A stretch of DNA of 64,000 bases, taken from Lepidodermella squamata. Its lineage: Eukaryota; Gastrotricha. A model generated the notes under the pieces. That model was given only the letters and a program-made list of their open reading frames with translations, was not told where the DNA came from and ran no database searches. Location of the stretch: positions 2,604,001 through 2,668,000 of the forward strand of contig JBLDXI010000032.1 in the NCBI GenBank assembly GCA_047495785.1. The letters run 5' to 3'. Shown here piece after piece: positions 12,186 through 24,455 of this stretch. The translations under genes were made by a program, and so were the position numbers. Position 1 is the first letter of the stretch; each line of letters begins with the position of its first letter.

Positions 12186-12452
12186 GAAAATAAGGCTGAT
12201 AAATGTTGCATCATGGAGAAGCTTCAGGACTGTTCACATGCTCGCTTTCGCTCGCATGTTTTTCCTATAACAGGAATATAATCCATCAAAAACCAATGCT
12301 TCAACCAATGTACTAATGTTGATCGATTTTCTGCTAACTTGATACTCTCCAGTTAGAAGGCAACAGTTGACAAATTTTTGTAAAGCGAGGTGTTAGGCTT
12401 ATGGTTGCGGAATAATTCTGTTCACCCAATGTTGCGGTTATTGGCAGCGAAG
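12186..12452. repeat. dispersed element, copy B
   Basis: Second copy of the element at 10340-10612, same orientation. The two copies bracket a 1.6-kb segment that carries the LINE remnant. Confidence 0.75.
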
Positions 12453-12898
12453 CCTGGCTAATTTCAATTTTCAATCAATCAATCCTACTCACTTCTTACT
12501 TACGCACTTCTATTTGCCACATGATCATTAGGTACGGCCATTCTGCGTGTGCGTCTAATGGTCTGTTAATTATCGTGCAAGTGCGCGCGCTATACTCCGA
12601 TACCGATATTTTGGCGCACTTCCGAAATTAGGCAGATATTTGTACGCGGCCGGGTTGCTCCGCAAAGCAAAATAGTATCAACTTAATAATGTAACTGTTC
12701 CATCCCTGAATGCAAAAGCGTGATATTTTTTCGATACTCACTAATCCTGAATCATCAACTGAATCCTGACAAATTTTCGCGCATTAATTCGACAGGTCGT
12801 TATCGCTTGACGGGAAACCCGAAGTCACGCGCCAAAAAAATTGAAAATAAAATTTTCAAGGTCATTTTAAATTTTTATTTAATTTTTATATTATTCAA

Positions 12899-13243
12899 CT
12901 AACGTTTTACAAATTTTGAAAAATGTAAATCAAACGAACGGCATTTGCCGCGGGCGTCAAGGACAAACAGAGAAAAATGGGGAGGGGGTCTGCCGACTAA
13001 CAGCAGTCCCCGGTAACCCGGGACCTGCCCATGCATTGTCGCGTTGTTTTCTGGACGCTTGTCCTCAAGTTTAAATCGCACCAGGGCCACCTTAGTACCC
13101 TGACTTAGAAGTGCAATTGACTGGTATCGCTCTTCAATGCTCTTTGGCTTGAGGTCTTTGGCTGATGTGAAGCGACTTTTGATCACGAGTTTCTGACACG
13201 GAAAACGCAGCCACCGCTTAGGGGCGTTGAACTGGGTGACCAT
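12899..13243 (-). repeat. dispersed repeat with a decayed frame (copy 1)
   Basis: The minus-strand frame contains CQKLVIKSRFTSAKDLKPKS and, further on, SQGTKVALVRFKLEDKRPEN. A second copy at 51574-51864 carries CQKLKIEALSAKDLEPES followed by TFVTSGGTLR. At DNA level both share AGTCTTTGGCTGAT and GAGxTTCTGACAC. It looks like a piece of a mobile or duplicated sequence. I do not recognise the protein. Confidence 0.5.
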
Positions 13244-14184
13244 ACTCCACTAATGGTTGGATGCTCAGAAGAACCAACATCTAAATCATTTGTCGTCTTC
13301 CTCAGTCATGCCCGGTTATAGGCTTTCAACAGAAGGCTGTCCAGTACAGTCTTCTTGGATGCTTGTCGGACCAGCCACTACGCTGACCTTATGGTCATGC
13401 AGTTGAGCCGTTCGCTGCACCAGACTTGTCAGCGCCCTACCCTAGCCACCTAAACGCTTATTTGTTTTCATGGAAAGCATATACTTAGTCATGACAACTC
13501 GTGTATCGATAGGTTGTACTAAACACCAAACTAGGCGCAGGTATCACGTGGGATTAGGAAAATGGGGGCCAATCGTCTCATCCCTAAGCGCGTGTACATG
13601 GCGAGTCCAATTAGACCTGTCCAACCTTCTCTTTTAATGCCATTCAACTTTCATATTCACATATTCATGAGGAATAATCCAATTTTGTTGTCAATTGCAC
13701 CTTCTGGTTTCTGGAAGTGCTACCCCAGCTGATCAAATCCAATCAATAACTGATATTCGATCGAGCATCATGACTCAAGTCGCTTCAAGGGAAGAGTTTT
13801 CAAGGCATTTGACCGAATTCTGCTTGTCTTTCAACACTTGAAGTAGAAGAGTTCACTCAATAGTTTGACCAAGAGTATTAAGTAAAAGATCGGTTTATTT
13901 CATTTCAATGATTCATTTGACGCTATCAATTGTTTGAGGTAGAGGCTAATCGGCATGCACCTCTTACTTCAGATCGCGTTTGTTTGCAACATGAAAAACT
14001 ACCGTGACGTAAAAAAAACGAGCGACAACGAATAGCAGCAAAGAATCGTGAAGCAAATCACCAGTCTTGCTAGGCACTGAATTATTGTTTCCTCACCGAT
14101 GGCTCGAGCGAAATTGCATCAACAGCCACGTGCAAAAACAGGACACAGTAAAAACGTCGAAGAATGATTATACTAATGTTCATT

Positions 14185-15032
14185 TCAGGAGGCTTTCGGC
14201 GAGACTGGCTCTTTGTCCCTGTCGACGCTCGTTGACGATAGTTCTGTCTTGGCAAGATCTTTGTACCGTGATAGTAATTCGCGTTGCCGGGATACTTCCG
14301 CGCGGAGATCACTTATTTCGGAATCTTTCGCATCCAACTCCGATTGGTGTTTCTGAAAGCATCAATGATTACGCAATTGAAAAATCATTTCTTAGCCGCA
14401 ATTCTTACTCTGTTCAACGCATCTATTTCGACCTCCAACCGAAGAACTTCCGCGCGAAGTTGCTGAGCATTAAGCGATTGCAAGCGTTCAGCACGAACTG
14501 TTTCCAGAGCTGCGTTGTATTCGCGTTCGAAGTAGACATCATTGTCGTCAGCCAAATCGTCTCGAACCGGCGTGTCTTGCTGCGAGCAAAAGCCCGAACC
14601 GGGATTCGTATTTCCAGACGCGTTTAGACTTCGATTCGCAACCATTCTCGGCGTTATACCTTTTCCCTCGCTGTGCTCCTCCATGATGAATTGAGTTGTG
14701 TTGAAAGGGGCAACTGGATGACCAAGTCGAAGAGCATCTTCTCGGCGTTTCTCAGCTGTTTGTGCCTCCTTCTCGCCCAACAACCGCTTTTCTTCCCAGC
14801 TCAATTTATCGTACGGTTTCCACTTCCGCCGATGTTTTTCTCCGCCCTTGCCAGCCCTGCGATGCCGTTTCCGACCATTGCCTCGGTTTGAGCTACCAGC
14901 TGATGGTGAGGTAGTTTTGCTGTTGTTAAGGTGGTTTTGTCCATTTGTAGAATTGTTGGAAGCGGATGCCTGGTCTGCTACAGCAGAGGGGCTGCGGCCT
15001 CGTTTATTTGCACGATTTTTCATCTCAGACAT
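14185..15032 (-). CDS. HEXIM: HEXIM, P-TEFb inhibitor
   Basis: Two exons (14409-15032, 14185-14352) joined by a 56-nt intron give 263 aa. HEXIM proteins bind 7SK snRNA and hold P-TEFb (CDK9/cyclin T) inactive in the nucleus. Order: low-complexity Ser/Asn head; an arginine/lysine-rich RNA-binding motif (GRKRHRRAGKGGEKHRRKWKP, about residues 53-73); the conserved PFNTTQFIMEEH (about 108-119), equal to the PYNTTQFLM block that contacts P-TEFb; an acidic segment RDDLADDNDVYFEREY; then a leucine-heptad coiled coil for dimerisation that continues into exon 2 (ELDAKDSEISDLRAEV). Without the second exon the frame would stop after 215 codons. An acceptor lies 13-15 nt upstream of the ATG. It is shorter than human HEXIM1 (359 aa). 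Confidence 0.9.
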
Positions 15033-15045
15033 AGTAACATATTAT

Positions 15046-15680
15046 TCTATATGAAAAATGAAACAGTTTCAAATAGCCTTTCCTTTAAAAACAATATCAC
15101 GAAATGTAAAGAAAAACACCAAAACATACAAAGCACAAAAATGCGTCACTATTTCTTTCACATTATTATATCTCGCTTTGATCAATACATCGGTATATTT
15201 GCCATTTTACGTCCATCTATGTCTCACAAGGTGAGTAGTCTAACCGTTCTTTCGTTATTCCGGCTGTAAAACGAGGAGTTACTCACAACTCACAATAGTG
15301 TTGAGGTGAAACGAGAGGTCTGTCAACAAAGTTGCGCACCTAAGAGAGCGTCTTGTTTTTCATCCTCGAAACTGAAGAGGGATATAGACGAATCGAATCG
15401 AAGACAACTTTCAAAAGAGCCGGAAGTGAAAGAACAAAAATTACTTTCCGACGGAATATTTGAAGTATTTTGGCTCTCAAACACTAGAAGCTCAACTTTT
15501 ATGGTTCAGGAAAAACATCGAATAGAAGAAACTAATAAACGCTAAGCTGAACCGGGCTGTTGTTTACCAAAAAATATATCCAGGAACAGATATCAACAAT
15601 CACCGATCAAAATCATACAGATTTTTCGACGTAAGTGCATAGTGTTTTATATACTTATAAGTTCTTCGAGTTTTATACGA
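15046..15680. other. intergenic between HEXIM and SLC25A19
   Basis: Holds the HEXIM leader and the SLC25A19 3' UTR. The plus frame at 15306-15545 starts at GTG and has no motif, so I do not call it. Confidence 0.55.
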
Positions 15681-16876
15681 TCATCTATTGTAAAGTTTTC
15701 TCTCGTCGAATTCCGTGGGAACTTCTTCTTCCAGTTGAGGTGGCGGAGGCTGGTGAAGTTTAGCAGCTCTTCTATCGACTAATACTTGCATCGTTGCCTC
15801 GTAGAATGTGAATTGTAAGGCAATGGCTAGCGATGCTTTCACCATACTTGCACTTAGACCTTTATATAAACCATTCACGCCTTCAGTTCGCAGCGTGCCA
15901 ACTAGACAGCCAATCAGGCTGTCGTAGGCAGCAGTGCGACCGAATTCCATCTGTCTCGCATGTTCGAAACCGCTGATTTGCAACCGTTTGCGGCACACAT
16001 CCAACGGGTAAATCACGAGTTTCGCCGACATTCCGGCCATCGAGCCGCAAATAAAACCTTGCGTAGACGCCATCACGTCACGGGCGAAGGAGCTGAGCTG
16101 GATTTCGCCATCCTTACCCGTAATTAAATGTTCCAGGGCAAGTGTGGCTTTGCTGAATAAAGTTGAGTAGATCGAATAAAACATGAATTGAAGACCTGCG
16201 TGAGGGCCGATTTCAATAAGGCGGGGACTGAGGCCTTTATAAAAAGTTTTCACGCCGCCCTCGACCCACATATGGCGAACAGCGGTTGGTACAGAATCGT
16301 ACACCCGGTGACGACCTTGAGCAACAAACCGAGTCCGGAGCACGTCGAAAGGTTGAGCTACTGCTGCCGCGATAATTCCAGCGATTGAACCGGAGACAAA
16401 ATGAGCTACAGGCCGATAAGGATGTTTCAAAGAAGCGCCATTGGTATATTTAGCTCCGAGATATGTGAAAAGCTCGAAAATAGGGAACTAAATGAAAAAG
16501 AATAGTTAATATGACATACACTTCTCCCTTATATACCCTAGTACCGGCTGCAGTAATAGAAAGCATCTGAGACGGGACATGGCCTTTCCAGAGGGCGAAA
16601 AAGCCTTCTTGGCTCACGATGGATCGGAAAGCTTGCAATACGCTGGAATAATGAGAACCGGGTACATTTTTTATGGGATTTGATTGTAACTGAAATACAA
16701 ATTCAGAAATGCAGACAGAGAAGAAGCAAGATGTCATTACTTACTTGAAAACGAATTTTGACCACATCGAACGGTTGAACAATTGCTCGAGTGAGACAAC
16801 CGGCTGTTGCACCAGAAATGACAGGGTCAGAGGCGCGGGCGTGCTGCCGACGCTCTGCGCTATAGCCGATCGGCAT
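15681..16876 (-). CDS. mitochondrial thiamine pyrophosphate carrier-like (SLC25A19)
   Basis: Three exons (16745-16876, 16522-16689, 15681-16487) give 368 aa. It is a three-repeat mitochondrial carrier of the inner membrane. The signature Px[DE]xx[RK]x[RK] occurs three times: PFDVVKIRFQ, PFDVLRTRF and PLDVCRKRLQ. The match to SLC25A19 is specific: WKGHVPSQMLSI after the first repeat, VFYKGL-like FYKGLSPRLIEIGPHAGLQF, and ISGFEHAR after the third signature. SLC25A19 imports thiamine pyrophosphate in exchange for nucleotides. The C-terminus carries a 30-residue Pro/Glu-rich tail (PPPPQLEEEVPTEF) absent from the human protein. An acceptor (TATTTTAG) lies about 38 nt upstream of the ATG. Other SLC25 members are less likely given the GFEHAR and WKGHVP blocks. 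Confidence 0.88.
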
Positions 16877-17240
16877 AACACAATAAAAATTGCGATTAAC
16901 AGATCTAAAATACGAAACAACACGATTGATGGCGGTCAAAGCAAGTTCATTATTACTGCGGCACAACTTGGGAACACTCTGTCTCTATTTCGGCAGTGCG
17001 GATCTCAGATGCCAAATCTGGAGGCTGTCTAGCTTAAAGTTAGGATATTTATACCGTTTGATGAGTCGAAAACGAAATTTTCACATCCGCAGATAAGACA
17101 GCGCTATTAGTAATCAATTCGGTGTGATCATCGGGGAAGTATTTGCTTCACTTTAATTCTAATTACTATAAGTTTCGCACGAATCAGAAAAAGTTTCAAT
17201 TCTCTCATAGTCAACATGACCGGTGCGTTTGGGATACAGA

Positions 17241-17762
17241 TTACCAGTGGTACTTGACACGACGATGGTTTTCTAGTGCATAGAAAATTATTATAACAAT
17301 ACGCGATTTCGGGTGAAAACTCACTGTGTCCTCTGTACTGGAGGAAGTAATAAGTTGCGGACGTAGCAACAATCAGCTGAACAAGACCGGCGAAACCTCC
17401 GCGTTTAGCGTTCAGCCAGTTATTGTGCCAGCGCCAGACACCGCGACTGCATGCGCGAACAATCGCAGTCGGGTGGAAGTTGCGGCGCGAAATCCACGAA
17501 CCGAGTTCGCCAACTTTTACCTCTCCGATCGGATCGGCTATTTTGAACAGTATTGTTGCATTAAATGAGAAACAAAGTGCTAGATGAACTTACGCTTTCC
17601 GTAGAAAGTACCAGGATTGTATGGGCCATGGATTTTAACGTTGTATTCAGCCGGAGTTTCGCCGATGCCCGGGAGAAACTTACGAACCATCGATTGAAAT
17701 TGAGAAGCTTGAGGCGACTCCTTGATCTTAATTTTGTTCAACTCTTCAATCGGTTGAATCAT
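17241..17762 (-). CDS. ATP synthase membrane subunit f
   Basis: Three exons (17594-17762, 17325-17537, 17241-17272) give 137 aa. Subunit f belongs to the Fo part of mitochondrial ATP synthase and supports dimer formation. Seen: PAEYNVKIHGPYNPGTFYGK, PDPIGEVKVGELGSWISRRNF, RGVWRWHNNWLNAKRGG, one membrane helix (LVQLIVATSATYYFL) and the terminal HRRVKYHW. The EYN..HGPY...YGKPD N-terminal extension is shared with arthropod and other ecdysozoan f subunits and absent from vertebrates, where the protein is about 94 aa. This copy adds about 38 more residues at the N-terminus (MIQPIEELNKIKIKES). The start lies 3-4 nt after an acceptor-like CTACAG. Confidence 0.9.
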
Positions 17763-17998
17763 TTTGCTGTAGTTTCAACTTCTTGATAACAACCGATAAA
17801 ATGCAGATACAATTATTGCGAATTAAGACTGCAAGTGTTAACAAATTGCATGGACGATAAATCTATCTCCATTGTATAGCATATAGCAAAGATTCGTGAT
17901 TAACCATAATTACCGCACGATGATCGATAGTGGATCACCTATAACTTCATGAACTGCAGTAGCGGCGCCAAGGGGGCGCCCCCTTCGCTCTGCTCCCA

Positions 17999-18077
17999 GC
18001 CCAAATTTTGAGCATTTTTAGGCTATTCCCTCGGAGAACTCCCCGAAATAGCGCCAGCTAATGCTTGCTTCGCTCGC
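17999..18077. repeat. diverged direct repeat, unit 1
   Basis: Reads CCCAAATTTTGAGCATTTTTAG... through AAATAGCGCCAGCTAATGC and TTGCTTCGCTCGC. Aligns with 18308-18387 across its whole length. Confidence 0.6.
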
Positions 18078-18307
18078 GCTGCGGCCAATAGTCTAGATTC
18101 TCAGAAATCGCAAATCAATTCAAAAATCAAAAAGGTTGCAAAATCTTTAGTTTCAACCGATGTAGCCAAGGTACGCAGTGGGAAGAAATGCAGTCATCCA
18201 AGGTAGTGAGTAGTGACGGTTTACGACGCCCCATGCCCTTTTGCCTTATGCAAAGAATTTGATGAGATCGAGAGTCCTGAAAACTTCAGATTAGGGAAAG
18301 CGGGTCC

Positions 18308-18387
18308 AAATATTGAAGCATTTTGAGGTAGTCCCTGCGTATAATATCCCAAAGATAGCGTTAGCTAAAGCTCGCTTCGCTCGCATG
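18308..18387. repeat. diverged direct repeat, unit 2
   Basis: Reads TCCAAATATTGAAGCATTTTGAGG... through AAGATAGCGTTAGCTAAAGC and TCGCTTCGCTCGC. It sits about 310 bp downstream of unit 1. Confidence 0.6.
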
Positions 18388-19399
18388 GAGATATGGGGAT
18401 ACGATTTTTTTGTCTTCATTCGAAGCTTTTCAAAAAATCTCATATGTCAACTTTGAGCTACACATCGCACACATACACGCGAAATTGCGACATTTTTGCT
18501 AGCTCAGTATCTTTAGTGATCGCCCTCAGCTCGCCCTCTGACCGCAGAACCCTGGCGCCGTCCCTGATGAACTGCATCTAGATGAACAGATTACGGAATA
18601 TTATGTTAAACGCGCTTCTCGTAGCTCAGATCTCATAGCCCACCCGACAGAAGCAACGCCGAGCAAAGCTAACAACCGAGTATTTTAGACATGGACAGAG
18701 ATTCACGCCTGGGAAACCTTTCCGACGGTATATCGCAAAAAAAGATTCAGCCATTGACCTTAGCCGGATTTTCGGTCGATATATGAAAACATTATTTTAG
18801 ACAATTGCTCTGCTGCTACACGCATCCCAGTCGATTAACGATTGCGTGGAAAAAATTCAAATGATTAAATAAAGTGAAGTATTGTTGAATCTTATAACCC
18901 GCGCACGTGATTTTTCAACCGTCGTTATTTTTTGTGCTGAGTTGTTATTTTGATGCGTCATCTACATCTACTTCGAACTTCTGGCTGCGATGCGCAACTA
19001 AAAAAGTTGAGTCCTACATTTCAGCTGAGACAGGCTTGCAAAAGGAGAATGGCTGTGTAGTCTACAGTTCTTGCTACACCAGCCTCCAACCAACCAAACG
19101 CTGTCTCATCTTTGGTCTTTCGCGGCTCAACCTTGGTCGGTACCTAGCCTAACTAGCTGTTAGGGCTAAAAGGCAAAAATTCTCTCCCTTATCTCTCGGT
19201 TCCCAACACCAAACACATACGGAAGTCCCCATTTGAAAAATTTGGAATTGTTGGGAGAGGCACAGCACCCTTGCGCAGTGCATATCAGCATATCAGTCAC
19301 TGCGCCTGGCTGTCATGCTTTTGAGGACTCCGTCTTAAAAGTTATAATTCTGTGCTTTTATTCAACTAGAGTTTTTATCGATAATTCAAAGTTGAAAAC

Positions 19400-19937
19400 A
19401 TGGTCCAATCGAGTAGTAGCAGCAGCAGCTCCGACTGGCATAAACACTACGGACACGTGCACTATGGCAGCAAATACGAACGCAAGCAAGCTAAGAAAAT
19501 GCACAAAATGATGAAAAAAGGAATGTGTCCTCCTGGCTACGTAATTATTTGATTTGAGTGCCTAAACTTTCAACGTTGAAATTTCATTTATGGGAAGGTT
19601 CAACCTATGCCGCGGCCTATGTATCCAGTTGGCGCCATGCCTGGTGCTTACCCAGTACAGCATGGAGTCGCCTATCCGCCAGGTGCTGCATACCCTCAAG
19701 CTGCGTATCCTCCTGGGGCTTATCCTCCCCAAGGATATCCAGCTCCGGCTCCGGGTGGCTATCCTCCCCCTGGCGGCTATCCAGGTGGCTATCCCCCGGC
19801 TGGCTATCCTGCTCAACCTGGTTACCCTCCTCAACCTGGCTATCCTGGTAAATGAGACTGCCTCCCTGTTTATGGGTTTTCTCAATGGTTTATTTATTTG
19901 ATTTTCAGGTTATGGCTATCCCCCCAGACCATATTGA
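19400..19937 (+). CDS. Gly-Tyr-Pro-rich low-complexity protein
   Basis: Three exons (19400-19540, 19598-19847, 19909-19937) give 139 aa. The head is polyserine (eight Ser from residue 4) followed by a His/Lys-rich segment (DWHKHYGHVHYGSKYERK, KMHKMMKKGM). From about residue 45 it is built from GYPP/AYPPG-type units (about fifteen copies of YP.. repeats) and ends YGYPPRPY. Such XYPPX tails occur in rhodopsins, annexins, synaptophysins and scramblase-like proteins, where they mediate self-association. Here the repeat is the bulk of the protein. No signal peptide or membrane helix is seen. Function unknown. It is the first of five consecutive plus-strand genes. Confidence 0.75.
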
Positions 19938-20369
19938 ATTCGGAATCGGAATAGGCATGCTTCAACATCGACCTTCATAGATATTACAGCTGCCTAAACA
20001 ATTCTTCATCTAACAAAATATTAGCACCCATCAGTGCTATTTCTTACGTAAATTTTCTTACGTTTACTTATTCTTGTAAAAGGATGGATATATTCAATAT
20101 TCATGAGCGTGCTTACTTTAAAATGTGGCTATTCTTTGTGATGGTATAATGCTTTTCTCTCCAATATCTCGAGCTGTGCAATAGCTCCCTTTCTACATGG
20201 ATGCACTTTTCGGGGAAACAAAACATTCAAACTCCAACGTTTATTTTTGCTAAAGTTTGTACCATCTTATTACCTACGAAATAATGCAAATAATAAACGA
20301 GAAGCTTAATTTGTGATTGAACATCTTCTTTAGTTAATTTAATCACTTGCCGAATCGGAGTTTGACGTG
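19938..20369. other. short intergenic region
   Basis: 3' UTR of the GYP-rich gene and leader of the phosphatase gene. A T-rich acceptor (CTTCTTTAG) ends at 20333, 36 nt before the next ATG. Confidence 0.6.
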
Positions 20370-22095
<1,726 letters not shown>

Positions 22096-22261
22096 GAAGT
22101 ACAGAAACTCGCAATAACTTGGCGCTTGCAATAATTTTGATTATCCAATCATCGCTCGATCAAACTGCTTCGATTACCTCAAGGGCTTTCAAATGATTGT
22201 TTCCGATTGAAATATTTTAATCCACCTCAATTTATTGCTAGCGATTATTTATGATGATATA

Positions 22262-24097
22262 ATGGGCGACAATGCTCCCGATGACGATCCCCCGATGAAA
22301 AAGTTCAAACCCGTAATCTCGACTGGCGTAAATGCCGCAGCGGCTTCTTCATCCTCTTCCCAAGTAAAACGACCCCCGGAATCCTCTGGGGAGGGGCACA
22401 GTTCGAGCGAAAGGCGGAATTCGGCTGCATCAAATGCCACTGAAAGCTTATGGATGCCGCAAAGCGACAAATTGGCGTATCTACAAACCCGGTTTATCGA
22501 AGGCGCCGACCCTAGAACAATTATTCAGTCGTTATCATCGGCTTCTTCACCTCTAGGTGGTCGGTCAAATCGATATCAGGATCTAGCCGAAATGATTCCA
22601 CCCCACGTTGGTCCGGAGATTCTTTGGACAGTAATAAGATTTATTCCGGAAAAAGCAATTCAACTAACTAAACGTTTATCGCAGTTTCTCTTCGAGATTT
22701 TCTCAGAACCATCCCCACGCAGTAAGCTACCGAACGTCAATACAATTGAAGACGTCGTCCGACTCATTCAAGGCGCTCGAAAAATTTTGGTTGTTGCCGG
22801 TGCAGGGGTAAGGAAATTGATCAACCATATTATTAACCATATTGTTGTCGACTGATAAAAGTCATTTTACGACTGATAAAAATTGCCTAGTCTAATCTCT
22901 TTTGGCTTACATGCACCCATCGTATTTAGTTCTACGGTGTACGACATATCACATCCCAAATGACACGTCGTTGTTGTGATGCAATCGTGTAGCCCACGTC
23001 ACCTTTTCAGAATTTCCTCGTGTTTAGCTAATTAGTTAATTCACCTTCAATCTAATTGTTTTCCATCTCAGCTTTCGGTGTCATGCGGAATTCCGGATTT
23101 TCGGTCAAAAGACGGACTTTATGCCCGAGTTGCTGCCGAATTTCCGCAACTTCGCGACCCTCAAATGATCTTCGATGCCGAGTTCTTCCGAGAAGACCCG
23201 CGGCCATTCTTCCGTTTCGCCAAAAACATTTTCGTACCAATGACTGGCGGCGAGTTGCACTACAAGCCTTCACCAGCCCATCGATTCCTTGTCGAATTAG
23301 AGAAGCATAATAAACTTCTGCGCATCTATACTCAGAATATCGACGGCCTTGAGTTAGCGGCCGGCTTGTCACACGACCGCGTCATCGCTTGCCATGGGTC
23401 TTTCGAAACTAGTACATGCACCGAATGTAAACGAAAAGTCGAATCGACTGAAATTGCTGATCATATCAATGCTGGAACGGTCGCTTACTGCTCTTCGACT
23501 GATAACACAGAAAAATCTACTTGCTCAGGAATTTTGAAGCCTGATATTGTTTTCTTTGGCGAATCTCTCCCCTCGAAATTTCACTATCAAATGTCTATTG
23601 ATCGACCCCAGGCCGATTTGTTGTTAGTTCTTGGCACTTCGTTACGCGTGAGACCTGTCTCCCACATTCCTTTCGCTGTCTCGCCATCTGTCCCTCAGGT
23701 TTTGATAAACCGGGAACGCCTGAGACATATGAAATTCGATGTCGAATTTCTCGGGGATTGCGATGTTGTTGTTGGGCACTTACGAAAGCGCCTAGGCTGG
23801 GTTGAAGAGAAGGTCGATTTACCTAGTTTCGGTTTTTATCCTCCTAATACGTACATTTTTGCATCGGAAAACGGTGCAGCGGCTTCTTCAGTTCCGCCGG
23901 AACATGGCGAATCTGACGAGTTAGACTCGGATGATAGCGAGCCCTATTCCTCAGATAGCTCACGAAGCTCAAGTGCGCCGACGCCGCCGCCTCAACCAGC
24001 GCCGCCTCCTAATATCACTATCACCCACATACCGGTCAAAGTCAAGCCGTCTGAGCCTGTTTCAAAACCGATGTCTGACGAGAAACCAAGCGATTGA
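22262..24097 (+). CDS. SIRT1: SIRT1-type NAD-dependent deacetylase
   Basis: Two exons (22262-22807, 23072-24097) give 523 aa. Disordered Ser-rich head; then a helical bundle (KLPNVNTIEDVVRLI) and the Rossmann GAG-x-SxxxGIPDFRS motif, split by the intron right after GAG. Also seen: TQNIDGLE, the catalytic His in ACHGSFETSTC, zinc ligands CTEC plus a second pair YCSSTDNTEKSTC, where the spacing is widened from the usual CxxC, and KPDIVFFGESLP. After the core, FYPPNTYIF followed by an acidic/Ser tail equals the ESA region that stimulates human SIRT1. SIRT1 is a nuclear deacetylase of histones and transcription factors. The gene starts 166 bp after the phosphatase stop on the same strand, with an acceptor ending at 22242. 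Confidence 0.95.
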
Positions 24098-24455
24098 TCG
24101 TCACCCTAACTTTAATTATTCATTATTTGAACTCGTTCAACTTTTTTCTACCAATTTTTTTACTGGGCATATGATTCACCGTCTTATTAGGATTTCGTCT
24201 GAAGAGTTGGTTGTGTAATCTACAACGAGACCACGCTGGTTTTTCGTGCGTCATTCGTCTACCTTCTCTTTGACTTTTCTCTCTTGTTATCTTGATAATT
24301 TTTGAATTCACTTGATAAGAAGAGTTGTTTAAAGAGTTGTTTTGTACTTCCATTCGTGATAGTTCAACGCGCACTCTGGATTGTGTCTCTTATTTCTTCT
24401 GAATAACTTTTGAAGTCATAATTATTTTCATTTTCTTAGATACTTTATCGAAAAT
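24098..24455. other. short intergenic region
   Basis: SIRT1 3' UTR and leader of the next gene. A T-rich acceptor (TTTTCTTAG) ends at 24439, 16 nt before the ATG. Confidence 0.6.

Larger units (their letters stand above)
9802..14184. other. repeat-rich accessory block without a clear host gene
   Basis: Contains two diverged copies of one 270-bp element, a LINE remnant, AT-rich microsatellites and a repeat shared with 51.6 kb, each listed separately. A minus-strand frame at 9986-10189 (MISKRKIDALGPGSDEIKG) could be a small exon but has no recognised partner. The rest (13250-14180) holds nothing I can name. Confidence 0.55.
17767..19399. other. intergenic with diverged direct repeats
   Basis: No gene seen. 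Includes two related blocks near 18.0 and 18.3 kb (listed) and a GC-rich inverted motif GGCGCCAAGGGGGCGCC at about 17965. Confidence 0.55.

Noticed and set aside
14067-14627. 186-codon plus-strand frame
   Set aside because: Antisense of HEXIM, which has family motifs, a supported intron and a good start.
15306-15545. 79-codon plus frame between HEXIM and SLC25A19
   Set aside because: Starts at GTG, no motif, no acceptor or donor that would make it an exon of a known gene.
16741-17096. Plus-strand frames over the SLC25A19 first exon
   Set aside because: Shadows of the carrier gene on the opposite strand.
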